Part shown: piece by piece, positions 35,771 to 44,699 of the stretch
Position numbering within the stretch: position 1 is the first letter of the stretch
Layout: the number at the start of each line of letters is the position of its first letter
Source of the DNA: Tritonibacter mobilis
GTDB lineage: Bacteria > Pseudomonadota > Alphaproteobacteria > Rhodobacterales > Rhodobacteraceae
DNA length: 64,000 nucleotides
Assembly: GCF_001681715.1 (NCBI RefSeq)
Contig: NZ_LNWY01000005.1
Span: forward strand, 372,001 to 436,000
Direction of reading: 5' to 3'
Position numbers and translations under genes: made by a program
The notes under the pieces: generated by a model
Database searches by the model: none
The model's input: only the letters and a program-made list of their open reading frames with translations
Told to the model about the DNA's origin: nothing

Positions 35771-36463
35771 TCAGCTGTAGGTCTGATTGCGCAAATGTTC
35801 GAGTGCCTCGCGGTAGAGTCTGACGCGGTGGGGCCGAAAGGAGGTCTCAGTCACCACCAATGCGCGCATGCGGTCCAGACGAAACACACGGAAGTCCTGC
35901 CGTAACAGGCACCATGCGATCAGGACTGAGGACTTGTCGAAATAGACAAGCCCAAGCGGTTTTACCTGCCTTTGGGTCGCGTCGCCTTTGGCATCCACAT
36001 AATCAAACCCAACTTGGCGCTCATCCCATGTTGCCTGCCTTAGCACTGCGGCGTCCACCATCGGGGTGAGGGGAGGGGCAAAGCTATGTGCCGAAAGTAC
36101 AGCGTGTTGCAGCCTGTCGGCCTGACTTTGCGGCAGGCGGGCGCGAAGCTTTCTGAGGGCGGTCCGGGCTGCCTCTGCCAGATCGGGATCACCCTTTTGT
36201 TGAACCTCGCACAGACCCAAGACCAGGGCCTCCAGCTCTGTGGCTCCAAATCCGAGCGGTGGCAGAGTCGCATCCTCAATCAGAGTGAACCCAAATCCTG
36301 CGGCCCCGTCGATCACGGCACCCAAAGCCCGAAGCGTATCGATATCGCGGTGAATGGTCCGACCCGAAACGCCAAGATCCCGTGCGAGTTGCTCCGCTGT
36401 CACTGGTGGTGGCAGCTGGCGCAGGGTCTGCATCAGACGAAAGAGGCGTTCTGTCTTGGTCAT
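35771..36463 (-). CDS. HTH/WYL-domain transcriptional regulator
   Basis: The 230-residue protein has an N-terminal DeoR-type helix-turn-helix (VTAEQLARDLGVSGRTIHRD, about residues 21-40) and a C-terminal WYL-type domain with VGFDYVDAKGDATQRQVKPLGLVYF and RVFRLDRMRALVV. It belongs to the YafY-like group. The neighbour on the opposite strand, 83 bases away, is a glutathione S-transferase-like gene, a likely local target by position. Confidence 0.9.
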   Translation of the reverse strand: MTKTERLFRLMQTLRQLPPPVTAEQLARDLGVSGRTIHRDIDTLRALGAVIDGAAGFGFTLIEDATLPPLGFGATELEALVLGLCEVQQKGDPDLAEAARTALRKLRARLPQSQADRLQHAVLSAHSFAPPLTPMVDAAVLRQATWDERQVGFDYVDAKGDATQRQVKPLGLVYFDKSSVLIAWCLLRQDFRVFRLDRMRALVVTETSFRPHRVRLYREALEHLRNQTYS

Positions 36464-36546
36464 CTGTTAAGTGTGCCGTCTCCTAATGACAAAATCTGTC
36501 AATAGGCCCGTGTAGCACATCCTCATCACATCCCAAATGGAGAGAG

Positions 36547-37263
36547 ATGATGTTGACCCTATTAACCCACGGTGGTGGCGACGGTTTTTACAGCTACAGC
36601 ATGTTTTGTACAAAAGCGGCGCTGCTGCTGCAGATGTCTGGTGAAGATTGGCAACGGCAGGATGTGCACAACCCTGCTGAACTCGCACGGATGCCCCATA
36701 CAAAACTGCCGGTGGTGCGTGATGACACCAGCACATTGATCCCGGACAGCGAAGGTATCCGTCGTTTCCTTGAGGACCGGGGCGCAGAGTTCGATGCAGG
36801 GCTCAGTGCTGTCCAAAAGGGTCAATCACGCGCGCTCATCCGCATGGTGGACGAGTCGCTGTGGTTGCAGCTTATGTGTGCCCGTTGGCTCGAAGATGAC
36901 GGCTGGGCGGGGATGCTGCAGACGGTTTTTGCCGGTGTGCCGGAAGAACCAGTAAATGGTTTTCGCGCCAAAGTTTTGGACGGTCTGCACTTCACGGGGC
37001 ATTCGCGGTTCGACCGGGCGGAGCGTTTGAAGCGGCTGGAGCAGGATTTAACGGCGATTGAGAGTATCTTGGGCGATCAGCGTTTCTTGTTTGGAGATCA
37101 GATGACCGCCGCCGATTGTTCTACCGCGCCGATGATTGAGGCCCTGTCCCGTGCACCTGCTGCGCCGCAGGCAGTAGAGGTGACGCAGCGCCACGGTAAA
37201 CTCTTGGCCTATGTTTCCCGCGTGATGGAGCAGGGCGCGCTGACACTCCCGCAGGCGGCGTAA
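36547..37263 (+). CDS. Glutathione S-transferase family protein
   Basis: The 238-residue protein has an N-terminal thioredoxin-fold part with TKLPVVRDDTSTLIPDSEGIRRFLEDR, which contains the cis-Pro and the glutathione-contacting Asp-Ser pair, and a helical C-terminal GST domain (FGDQMTAADCSTAPMIEAL). The usual catalytic position near the N-terminus reads YSYSMFCTKAALLL. Substrate unknown. Start ATGATG: 36550 is an equally good start. It is divergent from the WYL regulator gene. Confidence 0.85.
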   Translation: MMLTLLTHGGGDGFYSYSMFCTKAALLLQMSGEDWQRQDVHNPAELARMPHTKLPVVRDDTSTLIPDSEGIRRFLEDRGAEFDAGLSAVQKGQSRALIRMVDESLWLQLMCARWLEDDGWAGMLQTVFAGVPEEPVNGFRAKVLDGLHFTGHSRFDRAERLKRLEQDLTAIESILGDQRFLFGDQMTAADCSTAPMIEALSRAPAAPQAVEVTQRHGKLLAYVSRVMEQGALTLPQAA

Positions 37264-37350
37264 GTTTGGCGCAGTTGATGACACCTGATAGGGGCCGGGG
37301 GCGCTCCCGCGCGTCGCCTTTGCATTGAAATACAAGGGCGCCCCTTGGCC

Positions 37351-37402
37351 GGGCAGGCCGCGCCGAAGGCGCGGCCTGCCCCCCGGCGATCCGCAAAGCG
37401 GA
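37351..37402. repeat. Compound GC-rich hairpin element, copy 1
   Basis: A perfect 14-base stem (37351-37364 with 37368-37381, loop GAA) is followed nine bases later by a small hairpin TCCGC-AAA-GCGGA (37390-37402). It sits between the convergent GST and RNase R genes. A similarly built pair occurs at 58424-58475. It could terminate either gene but lacks T-runs. Confidence 0.6.
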
Positions 37403-37449
37403 GCGCAATACCTCAGGTGCGAATCGCAGACACGGGCAACGCGAGCCGG

Positions 37450-39735
37450 TTACTTGCGTTTTCGGGTCACCTTGCGTTTTACCTTGGCTGCCTTGTGCTT
37501 TGATTTTGCGGCCTTGCTGCGAGACACGGTACGGCCCGCCGGGCTACGTCGGCGGCCGCCTTTGCCAGCATCGCCGCGCCCTTTTGGCAGTTCCGCATCT
37601 TCAAGGGCCAGCAATTCCAGCTCCAACCCGCCGGTCACCGGTGCAGCTTGGGTCAGGCGCACCGTTACCCGTTGGCCGATGGCGATGATCAATCCGGTGT
37701 CAGATCCCATCAATGTGCCAGCCTGTGCGTCAAAATGGAAATACTCCCGTCCGATTGAGCGCACTGGCACCAGCCCGTCGGCCCCGGTTTCATCCAGTTT
37801 CACAAAGGCGCCAAAGCGGGCGATGCCCGAGATTCGACCGGTGAATTCATTGCCCACGCGTTCCGCCAGATAGGATGCAAGATAGCGGTCCGTGGTATCA
37901 CGCTCCGCCAGCATCGAGCGCCGCTCGGTCGCGGAAATATGGGTCGCGGTGTCCTCCAGCCGCTCGATCTCGTCAACCGAAAGCCCGTCTTTGCCCCAGC
38001 CATGGGCCGTTATCAGGGCGCGGTGCACGATCAGGTCAGCATAGCGGCGGATCGGTGAAGTAAAATGCGCATAGTTGCGCAGCGCGAGACCAAAATGGCC
38101 GAAATTCTCCGGGTAGTAATAGGCCTGCTGCATCGACCGCAGCGTGGAGATGTTAATCAGCTCCGCATCATCGGTCCCCGCCGCGGCATTCAGCAATGCG
38201 TTCAGGTGCCGCGTTTGCAGCACTTGTCCTTTAGCAAGGTTCAGACCCGCCGCCAGCGCCGTGTCGCGCAGCGCGTCCAGTTTGTCCTGAGCGGGTTCTT
38301 CATGCACCCGGAACAACAGCGGCTGGCGCTTTTTGATCAGGGTTTCGGCGGCAGCCACATTGGCCAGCACCATGAATTCTTCGATCAGCCGGTGCGCATC
38401 GAGGCGGTCGCGGAAATTGACCGAGGCAACCTTGCCTTTGTCGTCGAGCACGATCTTGCGCTCTGGCAGGTCGAGATCCAGTGGCTGGCGCGCAGCACGG
38501 GCGGCTTTTAACGCTTCGTAGGCGGCATAAAGTGGTTTTATGACGTCTTCCAGGAACGGCTCCGTGCGCGCGGTGACGCGACCATCCATGGCATCTTGCA
38601 CCTCGCCGTAGTGCAAGGAGGCCTGCGATTTCATCAGGCCGCGTACAAACCGGTGCGCGATCTTGTTGCCCTCGGCGTCGATCTGCATGCGCACTGCCAG
38701 ACAGGGACGTGGCACCCCCTCGTGCAGAGAGCAGAGATCGCCCGAAAGCCGGTCTGGCAACATCGGTACCACCCGATCAGGGAAGTAGCTGGAATTGCCG
38801 CGTTTGCGTGCTTCGCGGTCCAGTGCCGAACCGGGTGTCACATATGCCGCGACATCGGCGATCGCGACCCAGATCACATGGCCACCTGGGTTCTTGGGGT
38901 CCTCATCCGCATGGGCAAAGCAGGCGTCGTCGTGGTCGCGGGCATCGGCAGGATCGATGGTAATCAGCGGCAGGTCGCGCAGATCTTCGCGCCCCTTGAG
39001 GCCCATTGGCTTGGCGCTGTCAGCCTCGGCAACAACCGCATCGGGGAAGTGATCGGGAATGCCATGCTGGTGGATTGCGATCAGCGACACCGCCTTGGGA
39101 GCGGACGGATCGCCGAGCCGTTCGACAATACGCGCTTTGGGCAAACCCATGCGGGCCTTTGGTCCGGCAAGCTCTGCTTCGACCAATTCGCCGTCCTTCG
39201 CGCCATGCGTGTTTGCTTCGGGCACTTGCCACTCGTTGGAACCCGCCTTGTCGATGGGAACAATGCGCCCACCTTCTGACCCCTGGCGATAAATACCCAG
39301 AATGCGCTTCGGGTTGGTCCCGATACGCCGGATCAGACGGGCCTCATAGTTGTGATCCTCTTCTTGCACCACGGTCAGGCGTGCAAGGATACGGTCGCCT
39401 TCACCCAAAGCCGGATCAGACGCACGTGGGATTACCATCACGATAGGTTCAACCCCTTCGCCGTGCCATTCCAGCGGCTGGGCAAAGAGGTCGCCATTGT
39501 CATCAGGGGCTTTGACAAGCAGGACTGTAACCGGCGGCAAACGATCCGGATCGGTGTAACTGCGCTTGCGTTTTTCCAGATGCCCTTCGGCCTCCAATTC
39601 CTTCAGAACGCGCTTGAGGTCGATCCGCTCAGCGCCCTTGATGCCAAAAGCCTTGGCAATGTCACGTTTAGAAGTCTGGGTCGGGTGGGCGGAGATCCAT
39701 TCCAGAATCTCGGCCTTTGTGGGTATACGCGCCAT
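37450..39735 (-). CDS. rnr: Ribonuclease R
   Basis: RNase R is a processive 3'-5' exoribonuclease that degrades structured RNA. The 761-residue protein has a winged-helix-like N-terminus, cold-shock domains, a catalytic RNB domain with the Asp cluster in LITIDPADARDHDDACFAH, the FGHFGLALRNYAHFTSPIRRYADL segment, an S1 domain (GRISGIARFGAFVKLDETGADGLV) and a strongly basic Lys/Arg tail. Lysine-rich tails are common in RNase R. No same-strand neighbour overlaps it. Confidence 0.96.
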   Translation of the reverse strand: MARIPTKAEILEWISAHPTQTSKRDIAKAFGIKGAERIDLKRVLKELEAEGHLEKRKRSYTDPDRLPPVTVLLVKAPDDNGDLFAQPLEWHGEGVEPIVMVIPRASDPALGEGDRILARLTVVQEEDHNYEARLIRRIGTNPKRILGIYRQGSEGGRIVPIDKAGSNEWQVPEANTHGAKDGELVEAELAGPKARMGLPKARIVERLGDPSAPKAVSLIAIHQHGIPDHFPDAVVAEADSAKPMGLKGREDLRDLPLITIDPADARDHDDACFAHADEDPKNPGGHVIWVAIADVAAYVTPGSALDREARKRGNSSYFPDRVVPMLPDRLSGDLCSLHEGVPRPCLAVRMQIDAEGNKIAHRFVRGLMKSQASLHYGEVQDAMDGRVTARTEPFLEDVIKPLYAAYEALKAARAARQPLDLDLPERKIVLDDKGKVASVNFRDRLDAHRLIEEFMVLANVAAAETLIKKRQPLLFRVHEEPAQDKLDALRDTALAAGLNLAKGQVLQTRHLNALLNAAAGTDDAELINISTLRSMQQAYYYPENFGHFGLALRNYAHFTSPIRRYADLIVHRALITAHGWGKDGLSVDEIERLEDTATHISATERRSMLAERDTTDRYLASYLAERVGNEFTGRISGIARFGAFVKLDETGADGLVPVRSIGREYFHFDAQAGTLMGSDTGLIIAIGQRVTVRLTQAAPVTGGLELELLALEDAELPKGRGDAGKGGRRRSPAGRTVSRSKAAKSKHKAAKVKRKVTRKRK

Positions 39736-39841
39736 AGCTCTGCCGTAGCATGGCGCGCAGGGGACGTCATGCTCAAAAGATCAAACACTTTCTGGGTATA
39801 CGCACTCCGAGCCTTTGACCCGGTGCAGTCGGATGAAAGCC

Positions 39842-40264
39842 CTATAAGGGCTTCACCATATCCCGGTGATCTATGCCCGCATCGAGATAAACAGGTCCGT
39901 AGACCTCAAATCCAAGTTTCTCATAAAAGCCAATGGCATGCGTCTGCGCACCGAGTTTGGCTCGGGTGATCCCAGCTTGGTTTCGGGCAACATTGACACA
40001 GGCCTCAATCAGTTTTGCACCAAGCCCTGTACCGCGCGCAGTTTTTACCACACAGACCCGCCCGATCTTGGCGGTGTCATCCTGAAACACGATCCGTGCG
40101 GTTCCCACGGGAGTGTCATCCTGCAACGCCAACAGATGCGTAGCGGTGTCATCCAGCGCGTCACGTTCTTCTTCGACCGGAACGCCTTGCTCATCCACAA
40201 AAACCTCAAACCGCAGCTTCAGACAGGCTTCGAGATCCTGCGTCACGTCAATCGAAAGGCTCAT
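39842..40264 (-). CDS. GNAT-family N-acetyltransferase
   Basis: The 140-residue protein is a single GNAT domain of the ElaA-like type: [16 protein letters not shown] near residues 18-33, acetyl-CoA loop [19 protein letters not shown], and the C-terminal [19 protein letters not shown]. The substrate is unknown. Its start overlaps the dapE stop (ATGA at 40261-40264), so it is co-translated with dapE. Confidence 0.88.
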   Translation of the reverse strand: MSLSIDVTQDLEACLKLRFEVFVDEQGVPVEEERDALDDTATHLLALQDDTPVGTARIVFQDDTAKIGRVCVVKTARGTGLGAKLIEACVNVARNQAGITRAKLGAQTHAIGFYEKLGFEVYGPVYLDAGIDHRDMVKPL

Positions 40265-41406
40265 GCGAAATAATCCGTCAAAATGCGAGTGTAGATAGAT
40301 TTCAGCTGGTGGATTTGCGCCACTTCGACGTTCTCATCCACCTGATGCATGGTTTTGCCCACAAGGCCAAACTCCACCACCGGGCAGTGCGCCTTGACGA
40401 AACGCGCGTCGGATGTGCCGCCGGTGGTCGATAGTTCTGGCACTTGGTTGGTTTCGGTCTGCACTGCCTTTGAGACTAGTTCCGACAGATCGCCGGGAGG
40501 GGTGATAAAACTCTCGCCAGAGATCTGGACCTTCATTTCGACCTTGAGGCCAAACTCTTCGGCTATTTTGTCTGCTTCGCTTTGTAGCCAGTCAGTGAGC
40601 GATGCGCCCGAGTGGAGATCATTGAAGCGGATATTGACTGCTGCTCGGCCTTGGGCGGGGATCACATTGGTTGCAGGATTGCCGGTATCAATGGTGACGA
40701 TGGCCAGTGTTGAAGCGTCAAAATGCTCGGATCCCTCGTCAAGTTGATGACTACCGAGCCGATCCATCAGGCGCGACAGGCCATTCAGCGGATTGTTGGC
40801 GCGGTGTGGATAGGCTGAATGGCCTTGCACGCCGGTTACCGTGAACCATGCGGTCATAGAGCCACGGCGGCCGATTTTGATCATCTCCCCCATGTGGTTC
40901 GGGCAGGTGGGTTCACCCACCAGACAGACGGACATTTTTTCGCCTGCCTGATCCATGTAATCGAGCAAAGCGGTGGTTCCATCTACGGCGTCGCCTTCTT
41001 CATCGCCGGTGATGATCAGAACGACCGCGCCGTCGGGCGGTGTCTCGCGCACAAAGTCGATGGCGGCGGCGGCAAAGGCGGCAACGCCCGACTTCATGTC
41101 GGTGGTGCCCCGTCCATACATCACCCCCTCCACGACTTCGGCGCCAAACGGGTCATGAGTCCACGCGGCGGCGTCACCGACAGGAACGACATCGGTGTGG
41201 CCATTAAAGCCGAATGTCTTTGCGTGGCCTTTGTCGCCCCAGCGTGCAAAGAGGTTGGAGACCTCTCCCCGGTCCACCCGCGTACAGGCGAAGCCTGCGC
41301 TGCTTAGCAGGCGTTCCAGCAGCACCAGAGCGCCGCCCTCAGTGGGGGTGACCGAAGGGCAGCGCACAAGGTCTGCGGTCAACTGGACGGGATCGATGGC
41401 GGTCAT
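40261..41406 (-). CDS. dapE: Succinyl-diaminopimelate desuccinylase
   Basis: DapE hydrolyses N-succinyl-LL-diaminopimelate in lysine and peptidoglycan precursor synthesis. The 381-residue M20 metallopeptidase shows [14 protein letters not shown] (first metal ligand), the [14 protein letters not shown] segment and the catalytic [13 protein letters not shown] glutamate. The partner gene dapD lies 13 kb away at 54815 on the same strand. An AGGAGG site precedes the ATG. Confidence 0.95.
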   Translation of the reverse strand: MTAIDPVQLTADLVRCPSVTPTEGGALVLLERLLSSAGFACTRVDRGEVSNLFARWGDKGHAKTFGFNGHTDVVPVGDAAAWTHDPFGAEVVEGVMYGRGTTDMKSGVAAFAAAAIDFVRETPPDGAVVLIITGDEEGDAVDGTTALLDYMDQAGEKMSVCLVGEPTCPNHMGEMIKIGRRGSMTAWFTVTGVQGHSAYPHRANNPLNGLSRLMDRLGSHQLDEGSEHFDASTLAIVTIDTGNPATNVIPAQGRAAVNIRFNDLHSGASLTDWLQSEADKIAEEFGLKVEMKVQISGESFITPPGDLSELVSKAVQTETNQVPELSTTGGTSDARFVKAHCPVVEFGLVGKTMHQVDENVEVAQIHQLKSIYTRILTDYFA

Positions 41407-41822
41407 GCGGGGTCCTCCTGAAATATCGAAGATGACCTAGCGCGAATTGACGTAGAGGTGCAATTGCCATCGCTATGTGCTGGAACCTGTGGCGGAAATG
41501 CTCGTGTGGTCGTATCCCAAACAATCGCGCTCCTGACAGGACCGCTAGGGCGTGCTAGCATGGGCGGAATAACAGACCGAGGCATGGAACGGGACGGCGA
41601 CAAGATCGCCCGGACGTGCGACGAGCAGGATTACAAAACGAACAGATGTGCGCCGTTGAATCTCCGATTCACCGATGAAACTTGCCGCATCCTTTCTGAC
41701 CTGCGCCGCGCGGCGTCCCTGACCGGGAACATCGGAACTGAAACTGAGGGACGCCCCGGGCACCAAAAAGGCCGATTAACGTGCCGCCCGGGGCACGACA
41801 TTGACGCGCGGCGAGGTGCATA
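41407..41822. other. Gene-poor gap with GC-rich inverted repeats
   Basis: About 415 bases between dapE and the Hint-like gene. Open frames exist on both strands but none has a convincing start, ribosome site or recognisable product. An inverted repeat GCGTCCCT (41713-41720) with AGGGACGC (41747-41754), and a further GC-rich pairing GTGCC/GGCAC near 41781-41796, suggest RNA structure. Promoters for both neighbours should lie here. Confidence 0.4.
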
Positions 41823-41876
41823 ATGGCAGGTGACAGACGGCAAGATGACGGCGCCCCCAAGGGTACGCAAGAATGA
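41823..41876 (+). CDS. 17-codon upstream ORF coupled to the Hint-like gene
   Basis: A short frame (MAGDRRQDDGAPKGTQE) starts at 41823 with GAGGTG four bases upstream. Its TGA stop overlaps the ATG of the next gene (ATGA at 41873-41876). This is the usual arrangement for translational coupling, so it may be a leader peptide. It could also be chance, as it has no homology I can claim. Confidence 0.35.
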   Translation: MAGDRRQDDGAPKGTQE

Positions 41877-42970
41877 GCTGGCTGGGCCTGTGGCATCGCG
41901 AGGCGCAGTATTTTGACCCGGCCGGGCTGACACCGCAGGGGGAGCATAGCTGCCTTTTGCTGCGCGAAGCTGATGCGCTTTTGGCGCGCGGTGCGCTCGT
42001 GCTTGAGGTCAGCCTGCCCGAGCTTCGTAAACCCGAACCCCTGATCCTGTTTGAGCGGGGTGGCGACTGGCCGATGCGCTTTCAGCTGTCGGCAGTTCCG
42101 GGTGGCGGTATCAATTTGGTGCTGGAGCAATATGGCGCGGTTTTGCACAAGACAGTAAATCCCACCAAGCGAGGGCGGGCAGACCGGGTGCGTCTGACCT
42201 ATAACTGGGACGCTCCGGCGTTTTGTGGTCAGTTGGCGCTTGAGTGGCCAGAGGGGGGACGCGCAGAGATTGCGGATATTCCATCACCGCGTCCATGGCG
42301 ACTCGCGGATGTGCAAGCTCTGCTAGAGGGAGCTCCGCAAAGCTATATTGCGCCGGGTGTTGAATATATCGCGCTGTCGTCAAAGCCAGAGCCGGTTGGC
42401 CCCATGCCGGGGCTGTTTGCCGACACGCCCGTCGAGACGGAAACCGGTCTGCGCCCAATCGGGGAGGTGCGCCGGGGGGATCTCTTGCGCTGTGCCAATG
42501 GTGATTTGGTTCCCGTGTTGCATATGATCGAGCGTGAAGTGCCTGCATACGGCAGTTTTTGCCCTGTCAGGCTGCGTGCGCCTTACTTTGGCCTAATGCA
42601 GGATATCACTGCTGCGCCTTTCCAACGGATGGTGCTGACAGGGTCGGAGGTTGAATATCTCTTTGGCTGCGAGGCAGTGCTCGCTCCGGCGGAAATGCTT
42701 GCGGCAACGCGAACTGCCAGTCGGGTGACACCGTCGGGGCCGCTGGTCACATACATTCAGGTTGTTCTACCGGGACATGAGGTTCCGGTCGCCGCAGGTT
42801 TGGGGGTGGAGAGCCTGTTTTTGGGCCGCATCCGGCGCGACCGCTCCGCGCTTGCTGCGAGTCTTTTGTCAGACTTGGATCGCAATGCGCTTCCTGAGCA
42901 TGCCCAGCCTCGGTACCCTGTCGTGCGCGCGTTTGATGCCGCAATCCTTGCAGAACATCGCACCGCCTGA
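41873..42970 (+). CDS. Hint-like domain protein with apparently lost catalytic residues
   Basis: The 365-residue protein has an N-terminal beta-sandwich-like region (about 1-165) and a C-terminal region (about 180-320) that aligns by eye with the Hint_2 domain of the secreted protein at 44700. The catalytic Cys position reads GLFADTPVET (Leu181) instead of CFVAGTLIDT, and the conserved His position reads APFQRMVL (Gln251) instead of SPSHRVLL. The later GHEVPVA block retains His302. Such a domain should not self-splice. No signal peptide is evident. Role unknown. Confidence 0.8.
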   Translation: MSWLGLWHREAQYFDPAGLTPQGEHSCLLLREADALLARGALVLEVSLPELRKPEPLILFERGGDWPMRFQLSAVPGGGINLVLEQYGAVLHKTVNPTKRGRADRVRLTYNWDAPAFCGQLALEWPEGGRAEIADIPSPRPWRLADVQALLEGAPQSYIAPGVEYIALSSKPEPVGPMPGLFADTPVETETGLRPIGEVRRGDLLRCANGDLVPVLHMIEREVPAYGSFCPVRLRAPYFGLMQDITAAPFQRMVLTGSEVEYLFGCEAVLAPAEMLAATRTASRVTPSGPLVTYIQVVLPGHEVPVAAGLGVESLFLGRIRRDRSALAASLLSDLDRNALPEHAQPRYPVVRAFDAAILAEHRTA

Positions 42971-43041
42971 GCACTGGGGGCTTGAAAAATCGCCCACAGC
43001 CCCTCTAAGGCAGACTCACTGTTTATAGCGAGATCCGCTCC

Positions 43042-44106
43042 ATGACCCTGCGTTCCTTCTGGTTCTGTTTCATCACCTTGTTGATGACCCTGCCCGCCCT
43101 GCCGCTCCGTGCACAGGAAGTGGTGGTGAATACTGTGACGCGTCCGCCATTTTCGATGCCAGTTGGCGGGCAAGAGGCGGGGTTCACAATGGACCTTCTG
43201 CGCGAGGTTTCACGTCGACTGGGATGGGATACTCAGATTAACCGGGTCGACAGTTTTGCTCAGATGCTAGAAGAGGTTGAGCGCGGCGAAGCGGATATGG
43301 CTGCAGCCAATATCTCAATCACTGCGAGCCGTGAGGCTGTGATGGATTTCAGCCAGCCAATTTTTGAAAGCGGTCTGCAGATCATGCTTCATCAGGAGGA
43401 CGTATCTGAACCGAGCCTGATGTCAGCACTGCTGTCGTGGGATCTCTTTGCAGCCATTGGTATCGCCTTTGTGCTCTTGTTGGTGGGCGGCATGCTGATG
43501 TGGGTGTTTGAACGCCGCGCACAGCCCTATTTCGATCGACCGCTCAAGGATGCATGGTTTCCATCCTTTTGGTGGGCGCTCAATCTGGTGGTCAACGGTG
43601 GCTTCGAAGAACGTGTGCCGCGCAGCTTTCTGGGCCGCATCTTCGGCGTTCTTTTGGTCTTGTCTTCGCTGTTCGTGGTTTCGGTTTTTGTGGCCAAGAT
43701 CACTGCTGCGATGACGGTTGAGGCGATCAACGGGTCGGTGAACTCGGTCAATGACCTCTATGGCAAACGGGTTGGAACCATTCAGGGATCAACCGCCGCC
43801 GGGTTCCTGGACCGTCGTGAAATCGACTATGTTGCCTTTCCGGGGCTCGACAAAATGCTGGAGGATTTCGAGCAGGGTGAAACACGGATCGTTGTGTTCG
43901 ACGCACCGGTGCTCAATCACTATGTGAGAACCGATGGGGCCGGGATTGGGCATGTGATGGGGCGCAAGTTCCTGACCGAATACTATGGCATCATTTTCCC
44001 GCAGGGGTCCGAAATGGTGGAGCCGTTCAACCGCGCACTGCTTGAGATGCAGGAAGACGGTAGCTACGAGACGATCTATCGTAAGTGGTTCGGGCGCAGA
44101 TCCTGA
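43042..44106 (+). CDS. Ionotropic-glutamate-receptor-like channel protein (GluR0 type)
   Basis: The 354-residue protein has a signal peptide (to about residue 24), a bacterial type-3 solute-binding domain split by a channel module, as in GluR0. Membrane segments lie near residues 133-156 and 196-222, with a re-entrant pore-like segment (about 172-190) between them. Ligand-binding residues are suggested by [15 protein letters not shown] (Arg97) and VVFDAPVL (Asp287). The filter position reads LVVNGGFEE, not a K+-type TVGYG. It stands alone between the two Hint-type genes. Confidence 0.85.
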   Translation: MTLRSFWFCFITLLMTLPALPLRAQEVVVNTVTRPPFSMPVGGQEAGFTMDLLREVSRRLGWDTQINRVDSFAQMLEEVERGEADMAAANISITASREAVMDFSQPIFESGLQIMLHQEDVSEPSLMSALLSWDLFAAIGIAFVLLLVGGMLMWVFERRAQPYFDRPLKDAWFPSFWWALNLVVNGGFEERVPRSFLGRIFGVLLVLSSLFVVSVFVAKITAAMTVEAINGSVNSVNDLYGKRVGTIQGSTAAGFLDRREIDYVAFPGLDKMLEDFEQGETRIVVFDAPVLNHYVRTDGAGIGHVMGRKFLTEYYGIIFPQGSEMVEPFNRALLEMQEDGSYETIYRKWFGRRS

Positions 44107-44127
44107 TCTCGCATGACCTGCGGGTCC

Positions 44128-44152
44128 GTTACGCTGGCGCACCCAGCGTAAC
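44128..44152 (+). terminator. Terminator after the iGluR-like gene
   Basis: GTTACGCTGG (44128-44137) pairs perfectly with CCAGCGTAAC (44143-44152) around a five-base loop, followed by the T-rich TTGTATTTG. It lies 22 bases past the stop and before the convergent small gene. Confidence 0.8.
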
Positions 44153-44180
44153 TTGTATTTGATAGCTGTGTTGTGTTCCG

Positions 44181-44546
44181 TCAGTGCGGCGCGTTGCTGT
44201 CGTCGATAGCGCTCAGCTCATCGCCAAAAAACGGCGTCATCTGAGCGACGATCACAGCATTCTCATCCAAAGCGCGTTGCATGAGATCGCGTTCTTCCTG
44301 AGGGATATCATGCCCTTCGGCTTCACGCTCGGCAATGGTGCCATAGCCGGTCACATCCAGCGGAGCAGTATCTGCCTGCTTGAGGATCGCAACGGTTTCG
44401 CGCACGGCTTCGGCTTCATCAACGCCTGAGGCATATACCATGAGGGCAGCGCCGGTGGCGTCCTGCGGCAGGCCATCGCCCTCTTTGCGGCCGATTTGAA
44501 CAAGCAAGGTATAGACCTGCTGACGGGAGGGCTTTTTCTGTGTCAT
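44181..44546 (-). CDS. Conserved-looking hypothetical protein
   Basis: The 121-residue acidic protein has no signal peptide or membrane segment. It begins MTQKKPSRQQVYTLLVQIGR and has a helical middle part (EAEAVRETVAILKQADTAPLD). I do not recognise the family. It is flanked by the iGluR-like gene (convergent) and the anchor/Hint gene (divergent), with a start ATG supported by a GGAG-like stretch. Confidence 0.65.
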   Translation of the reverse strand: MTQKKPSRQQVYTLLVQIGRKEGDGLPQDATGAALMVYASGVDEAEAVRETVAILKQADTAPLDVTGYGTIAEREAEGHDIPQEERDLMQRALDENAVIVAQMTPFFGDELSAIDDSNAPH

Positions 44547-44576
44547 GGGCCTGAATTAGACGGGAGCGCCGGGTAA

Positions 44577-44645
44577 GGTCAAACCAATTTGTTTACAAAT
44601 CGACAGGGAATTTGCCACAATTTGACCACCTTTCAGAGTCAAATT
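44577..44645 (+). promoter_or_regulatory. Cluster of GTCAAA-type inverted repeats upstream of the anchor/Hint gene
   Basis: AATTTGAC (44619-44626) and GTCAAATT (44638-44645) form an eight-base inverted repeat with an 11-base spacer. A further GGTCAAACC at 44577-44585 and the palindrome ATTTGT-TT-ACAAAT at 44587-44600 lie just upstream. The cluster is 55-120 bases before the start of the surface-protein gene and looks like a multi-site operator. Confidence 0.4.
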
Positions 44646-44699
44646 CGCCACGCGCTAATTTTGCGCAGGGTGAAGACGTAAATTTTGGGTGAGAGCGTT

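Noticed and set aside
41458-41823. A 121-codon frame in the gap after dapE
   Set aside because: No ribosome site, no known product, and it runs through GC-rich inverted repeats; treated as non-coding.
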